From the NCBI RefSeq assembly GCF_000711965.1, contig NZ_JONS01000009.1, forward strand, positions 1-64,000: a stretch of DNA of 64,000 nucleotides, read 5' to 3'. Both the position numbers and the translations under genes were made by a program. Numbering within the stretch: position 1 is the stretch's first letter; every line of letters starts with the position of its first letter. Shown piece after piece: positions 55,905-63,828 of this stretch. The notes below the pieces were generated by a model. That model saw only the letters and a program-made list of their open reading frames with translations, searched no databases and had not been told where the DNA came from. This DNA is from Actinomyces israelii DSM 43320. Its GTDB lineage: Bacteria; Actinomycetota; Actinomycetes; Actinomycetales; Actinomycetaceae.

Positions 55905-56573
55905 CTATGCGGAGCGGTAGTACAGCACCGCGACCTGGGTGCGGTTCCTCAGCCCCAGCTTGGCCAGGATGGAGCTGATGTGGTTGCGCACCGTCCCCAC
56001 GCTCATGAAGAGCCGGTCCGCCACCTCCGCGTTGTCCAGCCCCTGGGCCACGGCCTCGACCACCTCGTACTCGCGGTCGGTCAGGGGCGAGAAGGCGGCG
56101 CTGCGCTGATAGAGGCCCGACGACGGCGCCCCCTGCCGCCCCTCCCGGGCGCCCCGCCCCTGGCGACCGGGCCCCATGGTCGCGCGCTCGAGCACCTCTC
56201 CCTCCAGCACGCACACGCCCGCCATGACGGACCGCAGGGCCGGCGCGATCTGGGCGACGTCCTGCTTGACGAGGTAGCCGCGGGACCCCATCCTCAGGGC
56301 CCGCACGATGTACTCGTCGTCGGAGAAGGTGGTCAGGAAGACGATGCGCGCCCGCCCGTCGCGCGCAAGGATCCGCTCGGCCGCACTGAGCCCGTCGCCG
56401 CCCGGCATCTGGATGTCCATGAGCAGGATGTCGGGGCGCAGCTCCCGGTACCTCTCCACCGCCTCGGGGCCCGATCCGCCCAGGCCCACGACGTCGACGT
56501 CCGGCTCCGCCGACAGGATGGTGGCGAGCGACTGGGCGACCAGGGCGTCGTCGTCAACAACAAAGAGCCGCAT
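55905..56573 (-). CDS. NarL/LuxR-type response regulator
   Basis: A 222-residue regulator. Receiver: FVVDDDALVAQSLATIL, phospho-acceptor D53 (ILLMDIQMPGGDG), and RGYLVKQD with the conserved Lys. A linker with an Arg/Gly-rich insert (GPGRQGRGAREGRQG) leads to the LuxR HTH (LTDREYEVVEAVAQGLDNAE, SVGTVRNHISSILAKLGLRN). Its 5' part is overlapped by the reading frame of its kinase. Likely controls the divergent ABC exporter at 57924. Confidence 0.92.
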   Translation of the reverse strand: MRLFVVDDDALVAQSLATILSAEPDVDVVGLGGSGPEAVERYRELRPDILLMDIQMPGGDGLSAAERILARDGRARIVFLTTFSDDEYIVRALRMGSRGYLVKQDVAQIAPALRSVMAGVCVLEGEVLERATMGPGRQGRGAREGRQGAPSSGLYQRSAAFSPLTDREYEVVEAVAQGLDNAEVADRLFMSVGTVRNHISSILAKLGLRNRTQVAVLYYRSA

Positions 56574-57712
56574 ACTCCGTCCTCCCCGCCTTTCGGGATC
56601 ATGGCGAAGACCGTGAACCTCGGCCTCGGGGTGACCCGCACCGTCCCGCCCAGCGCCTCGACCCGGTCCGTCATGGAGCGCAGCCCGAGGCCGCCGCCCG
56701 ACGCCGGGTCGTCCCGTTGCGGGGCGGCTCCGTCATTGTCGATCCTGACCTGCCAGAACGCAGGGTAGTCGGCGACCACCACGCGTGCCGAACCGGCCCG
56801 GCCGTGCCGGGCGGCATTGGTGAGCGCCTCGCGCACCACCGCGGCGATGCAGCGCGAGACCGCGGCCGGCGGCTCGGCGTCCAGGGAGCAGTCGATCGAC
56901 ACCCGGCCGATCCCGCAGCGGGAGCCCAGCAGGCCGAGGGCGATGGCAAGCTCCTCGCCCTCGTCGGACAGGGCGTGGACGCTGCGGCGCATGGAGTCGA
57001 GAGCCTCGTCCAGCCCCGAGTCGAGCGCCGCCAGGTCGGACACGACGCCGGGCTGGTCGCGGTGGCTGATCCGGAGGGCCTTGACCGCCAGGAGGAGGCG
57101 GGTCAGGAGGTGCCCGACGCCGTCGTGGATCTCCCGGGCGATCCTCGTGCGCTCGGCGAGGGCCGCGGCGCGCATCTCATGGTCCTGCGCCTGGAGGAGC
57201 CTGGCATTGGACTCCTGCAGGGCGAGGACCTTCTCGCGCAGGTCGTCCCGCACCGCATGGAGGCCCTGGCGCGCCGACTCGTCCTGCCAGGTGCGCAGCG
57301 CCAGCAGAGCCGCAAGGGCCCCGACCGCCACGGCGAGGACGAGAGCCGGTTCCTGCGATGCCCGCCGCATGACGGCGAGCAGCAGCGGGGTGCAGCACAG
57401 CAGGGAGATACCCCGATTCCGCCCGAGGCCGAGCGCGGCAATGCGCACGAGGTCGTAGACGACCAGCGGCGCGCCCGAAACCGACGCCGTCGTCGAACAG
57501 CCCAGGAGGAGATAAGCGCCGGGAATGACGATCAGCGCGCGCCGCCAGTCCGCCACCGCGCACAGCCCGCTCGTGATGACGGCCAGGAGCAGCCATATCA
57601 CCGCGGCGGGTTCCGCCGCGTCAGCGGTACCAGCAGCCCGCGTCGCCCCGGAGAACAGCGCCAGCAGGCCGCAGGCGCCGAGGACCACACTCTTGTCGGC
57701 CAGTACCCTCAC
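56333..57712 (-). CDS. Sensor histidine kinase (HisKA_3)
   Basis: Membrane kinase with about five N-terminal helices, a HisKA_3 region with H196 (AREIHDGVGHLL), N-box EALTNAARHG and G-box GGGLGLRSMTDRVEALGG. The family-like sequence ends at FTVFAMIPKGG, about 56590, but no stop follows: the frame stays open for about 80 more codons inside the response regulator gene, to 56333. GTG 57712 lies six bases after a GATAAT box, suggesting a leaderless start; ATGs at 57787 and 57823 are alternatives. Confidence 0.82.
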   Translation of the reverse strand: MRVLADKSVVLGACGLLALFSGATRAAGTADAAEPAAVIWLLLAVITSGLCAVADWRRALIVIPGAYLLLGCSTTASVSGAPLVVYDLVRIAALGLGRNRGISLLCCTPLLLAVMRRASQEPALVLAVAVGALAALLALRTWQDESARQGLHAVRDDLREKVLALQESNARLLQAQDHEMRAAALAERTRIAREIHDGVGHLLTRLLLAVKALRISHRDQPGVVSDLAALDSGLDEALDSMRRSVHALSDEGEELAIALGLLGSRCGIGRVSIDCSLDAEPPAAVSRCIAAVVREALTNAARHGRAGSARVVVADYPAFWQVRIDNDGAAPQRDDPASGGGLGLRSMTDRVEALGGTVRVTPRPRFTVFAMIPKGGEDGVCGSLLLTTTPWSPSRSPPSCRRSRTSTSWAWADRAPRRWRGTGSCAPTSCSWTSRCRAATGSVRPSGSLRATGGRASSS

Positions 57713-57718
57713 ACCACG

Positions 57719-57724
57719 ATTATC
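57719..57724 (-). promoter_or_regulatory. Promoter -10 box for a leaderless kinase transcript
   Basis: GATAAT on the minus strand, six bases before GTG 57712. The spacing fits transcription beginning at the start codon itself. No convincing -35 box. If this is the promoter, the ATG codons at 57787 and 57823 lie upstream of it and are not used. Confidence 0.45.
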
Positions 57725-57923
57725 AGCGACCGATCGGCCGCGCACGTACCCGGCGGGCCGGTATCCGCGCCGCCGCACAGTGCTCATGACAGAAGTCATG
57801 GCCCGGTGCCCGGGCCATGACAACAGGCGCTTCTCCGGCCGACCACCGCCACGAGAGCATCACGGCGACGGCCCGCGCGAGCGCCGGGCCTGCAAGAGAC
57901 CGAGCAAGGAAGCAGGAGCCGAT

Positions 57924-58886
57924 ATGGGCGGTGAGACGGTACCCGAGCGCAGCGAGGCTGTACTGGTCGAGTCCCTGGTCAAGCGCTACGGGGAGCTGGT
58001 CGCGGTGGACGGCCTGTCGCTGCGGATCGCCCGGGGGGAGGTGCTCGGCCTGCTGGGCCCCAACGGCTCGGGCAAGACGACGACCATCAACTGCCTGCTG
58101 CAGCTGCTGACCTACGACCGGGGCGAGATCAGCGTCTTCGGGGAGCGCATGACGGCGACCTCCTACGACCTCAAGCGCCGGATCGGCATCGTGCCGCAGG
58201 ACGTGGCCGTCTTCGACGAGCTCACCGTGGCCCAGAACGTGGATGCCTTCTGCGCCCTGTACGTGCACGACCGCGCCCGGCGGCGGCGCCTGGTGGAGGA
58301 GGCGATCGCCTTCGTCGAGCTGGAGAGGTTCACGGGCTTCAGGCCCGCCAAGCTCTCGGGCGGCCTGCTGCGCCGACTCAATATCGCCTGCGGCATCGTC
58401 CACGCCCCGGAGCTCATCATCCTCGACGAGCCCACGGTCGCCGTGGACCCCCAGAGCCGCAACGCGATCCTGGAGGGCATCAGGCGCCTCAACGAGCGGG
58501 GCGCCACGATCGTCTACACCAGCCACTACATGGAGGAGGTCGAGCAGCTGTGCCACCGGATCGTCATTATGGACGCCGGACGGCAGGTCGCCTCCGGCAC
58601 GGCCGATGAGCTCAAGGCCATGATCGGCACCGGTGAGCGCATCCGGGCCGAGATCATCGCCCCCGTACCCCTGGGCGAGCGGGCCCTGGAGCACGTGCGC
58701 ACCGCCTCCTACCAGGCCCCCGAGCTGGTGGTCGAGTGCTCCCCGGGGGCTCACAACCTCTCCGACGTGCTGGGGGCGCTGACCCGGGCCGGGGTCACCT
58801 GCGGGCGGATCACCTCCGAGCCCCCCACGCTCAACGACGTCTTCCTGGAGATCACCGGGCGGGCCCTGCGGGACGAGGCGGCCTGA
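57924..58886 (+). CDS. ABC transporter ATP-binding protein (antimicrobial/drug exporter type)
   Basis: ATPase (320 residues) for the two permeases that follow. Walker A GPNGSGKT (45-52), Q-loop IVPQDV, signature LSGGL, Walker B LIILDEPTVAVDP and H-loop YTSHYMEE. The DrrA-like C-terminal domain follows. Ribosome site AGCAGGAG precedes ATG 57924. Divergent from the two-component genes; such pairs often respond to cell-envelope-active peptides. The first permease begins one base after the stop region. Confidence 0.92.
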   Translation: MGGETVPERSEAVLVESLVKRYGELVAVDGLSLRIARGEVLGLLGPNGSGKTTTINCLLQLLTYDRGEISVFGERMTATSYDLKRRIGIVPQDVAVFDELTVAQNVDAFCALYVHDRARRRRLVEEAIAFVELERFTGFRPAKLSGGLLRRLNIACGIVHAPELIILDEPTVAVDPQSRNAILEGIRRLNERGATIVYTSHYMEEVEQLCHRIVIMDAGRQVASGTADELKAMIGTGERIRAEIIAPVPLGERALEHVRTASYQAPELVVECSPGAHNLSDVLGALTRAGVTCGRITSEPPTLNDVFLEITGRALRDEAA

Positions 58887-58887
58887 C

Positions 58888-60032
58888 ATGCTCTCCGTCC
58901 TCACCTACCAGGTGCTCCGGCTCCTGCGCGACAGGATCCTGCTGGCGTGGGTCGTGGCCTTCCCCGTCATCCTGTCGTGCCTCTTCATGGCCATGTTCTC
59001 CAACCTGGACGAGACCTACCAGGCCACCCCCCCCTGAACCTGGGCGTGGTGCAGGACGACGCCTACCGCGCCGCCACCGGCCTGGACGCCACGATCAGGG
59101 CCGTCTCCGAGGAGGGCGAGCGCCACCTGCTCAATCCCACCCTCTACGCCACCGCGGACCAGGCCCAGGAGGCCGCCCGGAAGGGGGACACCGTCGGCTA
59201 CATCGACGTGGAGGACGGCAACCCCGTCCTGCACGTGACCCAGGAGGCCAACACCGGCAGCAAGGGCGACACGGTCCTGGTGCTGCGCGCGGTCCTGGAC
59301 TCCTACACCCAGACCCGGGCCGAGTACGAGGCCCTGGCCGCGGCCGGGGCGCAGGCCGGGCCACCGGACACCGGCAGCGTCCCCACCCGACGGGCGCAGG
59401 TGACCCCGTCGACCGTCAAGCCGCAGACCCGCTACTACTTCTCGCTGCTGGCCTTCGCCTGCGGCATGGGCACCGCCGTGGCCATGACCGCGGTCCAGGG
59501 GGTCACGGCCACCTCCTCCCACCTGGGGACGCGCCTGACCCTGGCGGGCCTGCCCCGGTGGAAGGTCCTGGTCGGCACGCTGGCCGCCGCGTGGGTCTGC
59601 GTCCTGGGCTGCCTGCTCGTCGCCTTCGCCTTCATACGGCTGGTGGTCGGCGTGGACTTCGGGCCCCACGCGCTGCTGTGCCTGGTGGCCATCGGGGTCT
59701 CCAGCCTCCTGTCCTGCGCGGCCGGGGCGATGCTGGGGACCTCCCGCCGGATGAACACGGGCATCGTCTCCGGCATCGCCTCCCTGTTGTCCCTGTTCAC
59801 CGGCCTGTACGGGTCCGGGGCCCAGAAGCTGGCCGACGCCGTCGAGTACCACGTCCCCCTACTGGCGCAGGCCAACCCGCTGTGGCAGTCCGCCCACAGC
59901 TTCTACGGGCTGCTCTACTACGACAGCCTCGCCCCCTTCGCCCGCAGCTGTGCCGTGATGGTGGGCATGACCTGCCTGTTCCTGGGCCTGGCCCTGGTCC
60001 GTATGAGGAGGATGAGCCATGAGCACCTTTAG
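58888..60032 (+). pseudogene. ABC-2 permease gene interrupted by frameshift in a poly-C tract
   Basis: ATG 58888, one base after the ATPase stop, encodes VLRLLRDRILLAWVVAFPVI-LSCLFMAMFSNLDETYQATPP and stops at 59035-59037. The rest (LNLGVVQDDAYRAATGLDAT, then helices such as YYFSLLAFACGMGTAVAMTA and SHEHL at the end) lies in the +1 frame. Adding one C to the C8 tract (59027-59034) gives ATPPLNLGVV in one frame. The protein would be about 382 residues with one helix, a large outer loop and five or six helices (ABC2_membrane_3 type). The tract could be a phase switch or a sequencing error. Confidence 0.75.
59027..59034 (+). repeat. C8 homopolymer inside the ABC permease gene
   Basis: Eight C residues follow GGCCA. 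In this length the frame ends at TGA directly after the tract; nine C residues would restore the full permease. Mononucleotide runs of this length are typical slipped-strand sites. Confidence 0.85.
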
Positions 60033-61188
60033 GACGTCACTGCGGATCGTGGCGGCGCACCGGGTCATTATCCTGGTGTACCTGCTGACGCTGTCCATGT
60101 TCGGCCTGCTCATGGGGCTGTCCGTCACGGACGCGGCCGACGTGCACGCCACCGTGGCGGTGGTCGACCGTGACGGCTCGGAGGTCTCCCGGGGCGTGAC
60201 CCGCTACCTGGGGTCTGTCGGTGAGGCCCGGCCCCTGGAGGACTCCCGGCAGGCGATGCAGGACGCCACCGCCCAGAACCGCATCTCCTACATCCTCGTT
60301 ATCCCCGCCGGTTACGGGCAGGCCCTCCAGGCCTCCGCCCGCCAGGGCGGCGAGCCGCCGGCGCTGGAGACCGTCGTCAACTACGAGTCAGCGGCCGGCT
60401 CGTTCATGGACGTGCGCACCACCTCCTACCTGGAGCAGGTGCGCACCTACATGGGGGCCGTCACCGACGACCCCGCCCGGGCCGTCGCCCTGGCCGACGC
60501 CGCCATGGAGCACACCGCGGCCGCCGAGCTGATACCCCAGGAGTCCACTCCCCTGCCGCACAGCCTCCTGGTGTACGCCCAGTTCTCCCTCTACCCGCTC
60601 ACGGCCTTCGCTATTGTGTCCGTCTCCACGCTCATGGCGTCGCTGGGGCGCCGGGCCGTGCGCTCACGGCTGTCCGCCGCACCCGTCAGCGGCTGGGAGC
60701 GCGGCCGAGGGCTGCTGGGGTCCTGCTTGGTGGTGGGCCTGGTGGGGTGGGCCTGGATCCTCTGCCTGGGGGTGGCGGTCTTCGGCCGGGGGTACCTGGT
60801 CTCCGCGGCCCCGCTGCTGGGGGTGGTCGGGGCCGCGCTGGGCGCCTACACGCTGGTGCCGGTCTCGCTGGGCTTCCTCCTGGGCCAGCTGGGGCTGGGA
60901 GAGAACGCGGCGAACGTCATCGCGAACATCGGGGGCCTGGCCCTGTCCTTCCTGGGCGGGGCGTGGATCTCGGCCGATATCATGCCCGCCGCCCTGGTCG
61001 CCGTCGCCAGGTTCACCCCCACGTACTGGGCCAACAGGGCGATGACCGGCGCCTCCGAGGTGACCTCCGTCTCCGCCGACACCGTGCTGCCGCTGCTGGC
61101 CGACTGCGGGGTGTGCGCCCTGTTCGCCGTGGCCATCTTCAGCGTGGGGCTGGCGGCGGGACGCACCCGGGCGCGCTCGGCGCTGTGA
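60019..61188 (+). CDS. ABC-2 type transporter permease
   Basis: Second permease (389 residues) of the exporter. N-terminal helix (VIILVYLLTLSMFGLLMGLS), an outside loop of about 150 residues (VHATVAVVDRDGSEVSRGVT, VVNYESAAGSFMDVRTTSYL) and a C-terminal block of about six helices (AQFSLYPLTAFAIVSVSTLM, LGALSFLGGAWISADIMPA-type region) match the ABC2_membrane_3 fold. It overlaps the first permease by 14 bases. Intact, in contrast to its partner, so a half-functional exporter could be made when the poly-C tract is out of frame. Confidence 0.88.
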   Translation: MSTFRTSLRIVAAHRVIILVYLLTLSMFGLLMGLSVTDAADVHATVAVVDRDGSEVSRGVTRYLGSVGEARPLEDSRQAMQDATAQNRISYILVIPAGYGQALQASARQGGEPPALETVVNYESAAGSFMDVRTTSYLEQVRTYMGAVTDDPARAVALADAAMEHTAAAELIPQESTPLPHSLLVYAQFSLYPLTAFAIVSVSTLMASLGRRAVRSRLSAAPVSGWERGRGLLGSCLVVGLVGWAWILCLGVAVFGRGYLVSAAPLLGVVGAALGAYTLVPVSLGFLLGQLGLGENAANVIANIGGLALSFLGGAWISADIMPAALVAVARFTPTYWANRAMTGASEVTSVSADTVLPLLADCGVCALFAVAIFSVGLAAGRTRARSAL

Positions 61189-61243
61189 GCGGGGCTGCGG
61201 GGCCGGCCAGCGGCAGCCGGCCCAGCAAAGCCCCTTCGCCAGC

Positions 61244-61287
61244 CGAGATCGGCCCAGTTCCGCACCGAGGCCGATTCGAGGCACTGC
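61244..61287 (+). repeat. 22-bp repeat, two units, downstream of ABC permease
   Basis: Units 61244-61265 (CGAGATCGG, CCCAG, TTCCGC, AC) and 61266-61287 (CGAGGCCGATTCGAGGCACT..., degenerate) lie about 55 bases after the permease stop codon, in the same orientation relative to the gene as the nagA and esterase arrays. Confidence 0.7.
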
Positions 61288-61398
61288 CGGGTGCGGCCGT
61301 CTCGCGGGAAAGTGAGGCTCTCACGCGCTTTCAGCACCGCACTCCGTTCCACCGCACTCGGACCCCCCGGACCGATCTCGAGCCGGAATGTGATGCCT

Positions 61399-61977
61399 CA
61401 GTGCATCTGAGACACTTCGAGGGTCTTGGACGTGGTGATCCGGCGGGGATGGTCCCGGGACTGAGGGCCACGGGTGCCGGGGCGGTGGCTGCTGCACATT
61501 CGCGTGCGCTCCGCGCTGGCAGAAACCCCGGAATCATGCAGAAAAGAAGTTTCAACGGCGGCCACGATCCCGCTCCCATGTGCGCAGACCCCCCTCAGCG
61601 CACACGGGAGCCCGACGACCGAACACGACAACCAACGGGAAAGCGCACGATCCTGCGGGAAAACGGCCTCCGCCCCGCAGCGGCGCTCCTCTCCCATGTG
61701 CAACACCGGAGAAGACCACCCCTATCCCCCACGCTCACGCCTCGACACGGCCTCTGGGCGGGAACACCAGGGACCCTCTCAAGACCGGACGCCATACGAA
61801 TCCGGCACGCAGTCCTGATGAGCCCGACCCCATCATCACAGCGCAGTCGGCGAGCCGCAGCACCCGCCATTGCCTGCCGACCTCCAACACCCCACACCCC
61901 CGCAACCGACCCACCACGCACAGGGCGCCGCCTCAGACGTAGAGGACAAACACTGCCTCACTGTCTCAGATGCACTG
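61399..61977. repeat. 16-bp inverted repeat pair bounding a 579-bp segment
   Basis: CAGTGCATCTGAGACA (61399-61414) and its exact complement TGTCTCAGATGCACTG (61962-61977) face each other across 579 bp that contain hairpin element B. TCTCGAGCCGGAA occurs as a direct repeat just outside both (from about 61376 and 61989). The arrangement resembles a non-autonomous mobile element, but no target duplication was confirmed. Confidence 0.55.
61518..61701 (+). repeat. Hairpin element B, related to element A
   Basis: Reads GGCAGAAACCCCGGAATCAT then GCAGAAAAG, about 30 variable bases and a 14-bp hairpin (GCTCCCATGTGCGC 61572-61585 / 61598-61611, one mismatch) whose loop AGACCCCCCTCA matches that of element A. 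A second, weaker copy (GATCCTGCGGGAAAACGGCC...) ends in CTCCCATGTGC at 61691-61701. Stem mismatch position is the same as in A. Confidence 0.75.
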
Positions 61978-61986
61978 ACACACTAC

Positions 61987-62015
61987 AATCTCGAGCCGGA
62001 ACCGCACCGATCTCG
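61987..62015 (-). repeat. 22-bp repeat unit upstream of the esterase gene
   Basis: On the minus strand CGAGATCGGT, GCGG, TTCCGG, CT (62015-61994), followed by CGAGATT. One full unit plus a partial one. Orientation is opposite to the array at 63262, which follows the same gene, so the esterase gene is bracketed by the repeat. Confidence 0.7.
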
Positions 62016-62240
62016 GCGAATCCCGCACGATGGCTGCATCCTGCGCAGGTCGGCCTATGACCTCACGAACCGGAAGAGGCGGGAAACCCCTGACCTGGGG
62101 CAGATGACGCGGAGCCGAGAAAGTGTCACACATCATATTGTGTCACCTACGGCATTATGGTCGTTTTGTCCATACAGTGCCTCTGGGCCGCCACTCTCAA
62201 TGCATCCGGACGGCCCCGGCGAAGCGGAGGAGGCATGATC

Positions 62241-63245
62241 ATGACAGCTCGGGGCAGGACCTTGAAGACTGTTGCCGGCGCAATGGCGGGCGCCGGTCTG
62301 GTAGCGGGCGCCTTCAGCGCCTTCTCCCATCTGCGCTACCAGCGCTCGGCACTGGCGACCCTGTCGGAGTACGGCACCCGGACGATGAGGCTGATGAGTC
62401 CCCGCATCTCGTTCACCGACCGGATCGCGCGAATGGCGAGCCGCCCAGAGCCCCGTCGGGACATGGCCTTCCCCATCTGGTCGCGGCTCTTCTACGACGT
62501 CGAGCGACGCGAGGGCGGCGGCATGCCCGTCTACTACGCCCGCCCGCACTCGCCGTCGGACACCGTGGTCATCTACATCCACGGCGGCGGCTACATCGCC
62601 ACGGCGTCCCTGGGCCAGGCCCTGCTCGTCGACGACCTCGCCCGCGCCACGGGCGCCGAGCTCGTCGTGCCGCTCTACCCACTGGCGCCGCACCACACGT
62701 GGGAGGAGGCGCACCGGCTCGTACTGGACCTGTACCTGCGCACCGTCGCGGAGAATCCCGGCAAGCGGGTCATTCTCATGGGCGACAGCGCGGGCGGGGG
62801 CCTGGCTCTGGTCATCGCTCTGTCGCTCGCGGAGCGGGGCGCCAACCAGCCCGATGAGCTGGTCCTGCTGTCCCCCTGGGTGGATGTCACCCACGCGAAC
62901 CCCGACATCGCGGACTACGTCGACGTCGACCCGCTCATGGCCCCTGAGCCGCTCACGGTCATGGGCAAGACGTGGGCGGGCGACACACCCACGACCGACT
63001 GGCACCTGTCCCCCATCAACGGGAACCTGTCAGCGCTGCACCGGGTCACCACCTTCGTGGGCAGCCGGGAGCTCTTCCTCCCGGACAACGCGCTCCTCCA
63101 CGACAGGCTCGTGAAGGCCGGCGTCACCTCCACGCTGCACGTCGGGGAGAACCTCAACCACGTCTACCCGATGTTCCCCTCCCCCGAGGGACGCCGGGCC
63201 CGGCGCGAGATCGCCCGGATCGTCTCCGGCCGGGCCTCTGCCTGA
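62241..63245 (+). CDS. Alpha/beta hydrolase, HSL-type esterase
   Basis: A 334-residue hormone-sensitive-lipase-family (family IV) esterase. Motifs: IYIHGGGYIATASLGQALLV (oxyanion HGGG), nucleophile GDSAGGGLA, and the late LNHVYPMFP region carrying the catalytic His; the acid is likely in the SRELFLPDN block. A short hydrophobic N terminus (TVAGAMAGAGLVAGAFSAF) could be a membrane anchor. The second ATG (62241), seven bases after GGAGGAGG, is preferred over 62235. Bracketed by 22-bp repeats. Substrate unknown. Confidence 0.88.
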   Translation: MTARGRTLKTVAGAMAGAGLVAGAFSAFSHLRYQRSALATLSEYGTRTMRLMSPRISFTDRIARMASRPEPRRDMAFPIWSRLFYDVERREGGGMPVYYARPHSPSDTVVIYIHGGGYIATASLGQALLVDDLARATGAELVVPLYPLAPHHTWEEAHRLVLDLYLRTVAENPGKRVILMGDSAGGGLALVIALSLAERGANQPDELVLLSPWVDVTHANPDIADYVDVDPLMAPEPLTVMGKTWAGDTPTTDWHLSPINGNLSALHRVTTFVGSRELFLPDNALLHDRLVKAGVTSTLHVGENLNHVYPMFPSPEGRRARREIARIVSGRASA

Positions 63246-63261
63246 GCCCCTCCCCCTTCGC

Positions 63262-63305
63262 CGAGATCGGTCGTACTCCGCACCGAGATCGGTTCACCTC
63301 CGCGT
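63262..63305 (+). repeat. 22-bp tandem repeat, two units, after the esterase gene
   Basis: Units 63262-63283 (CGAGATCGGT, CGTA, CTCCGC, AC) and 63284-63305 (CGAGATCGGT, TCAC, CTCCGC, GT) start 17 bases after the stop codon of the esterase gene. The first unit differs from the first unit of the nagA array at three positions. Confidence 0.85.
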
Positions 63306-63342
63306 CGGTCGCGGCTCCGGAGCCGGGCATGAGCATAAAGGC

Positions 63343-63819
63343 TCAGGCGCTCAGTTCTTTACGGGGACCAGTATCCGGCCCCCAGGCCAGCACCGCGATA
63401 CCCACGACCCCGAGAAGCGCAAGAAGCGCGCAGGGGACTGTCGTCTCAAGAGCGTAGTCCGCGGCGATATGCGGGGCACGAGCAATCAGCCACATGCCCC
63501 ACAGGGCACCCCCGCCCCCGGCCCCAGCCGCGAGCGAGAACGCGCTGACCGCGCATCTCAGGGCCCTGCGCAATGGAGCCCGCCTCACCACGACCTGCAC
63601 GACGGGAAGAAGCAGCCACACCGTGAGCGAGACGGAGCAGAGGAGGATCACGTGCCGCACGGGGCTGTGCACAAGGCCGCGCAGCGGCGAACCGTACCCG
63701 AGGACGACGCAGACGAGCCACACCGCCCCGCAGTACAGAACCAAGCGCGTGTCGGACCACTCCCACCGGGTGTGTTCGCGGGACCAGCGCGACACGTCAT
63801 CGAAGAACCCGTGGACCAT
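63343..63819 (-). CDS. Unknown four-helix membrane protein
   Basis: A 158-residue protein with four likely membrane helices (LVLYCGAVWLVCVVLGYG, HVILLCSVSLTVWLLLPVVQ, AVSAFSLAAGAGGGGALWGM, TTVPCALLALLGVVGIAVLA) after a charged N terminus rich in Trp and Arg (DDVSRWSREHTRWEWSDTR). I do not recognise the family. ATG 63819 follows the stop codon of the Cys-rich reading frame by nine bases, so the two are probably co-transcribed and it could be an accessory or immunity-type protein for that product; this is inference. Confidence 0.6.
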   Translation of the reverse strand: MVHGFFDDVSRWSREHTRWEWSDTRLVLYCGAVWLVCVVLGYGSPLRGLVHSPVRHVILLCSVSLTVWLLLPVVQVVVRRAPLRRALRCAVSAFSLAAGAGGGGALWGMWLIARAPHIAADYALETTVPCALLALLGVVGIAVLAWGPDTGPRKELSA

Positions 63820-63828
63820 GAGACCGCC

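Larger units (their letters stand above)
61189..62240. other. Repeat-rich non-coding kilobase
   Basis: No gene could be supported on either strand. It contains a 22-bp repeat pair (61244-61287), a partial unit near 61371, element B (61518-61701), a 16-bp inverted repeat pair (61399-61414 / 61962-61977), another 22-bp unit (61994-62015) and the promoter region of the esterase gene. Base composition is lower in GC around 61540-61660 and 61940-62000 than in the flanking genes. Confidence 0.7.
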
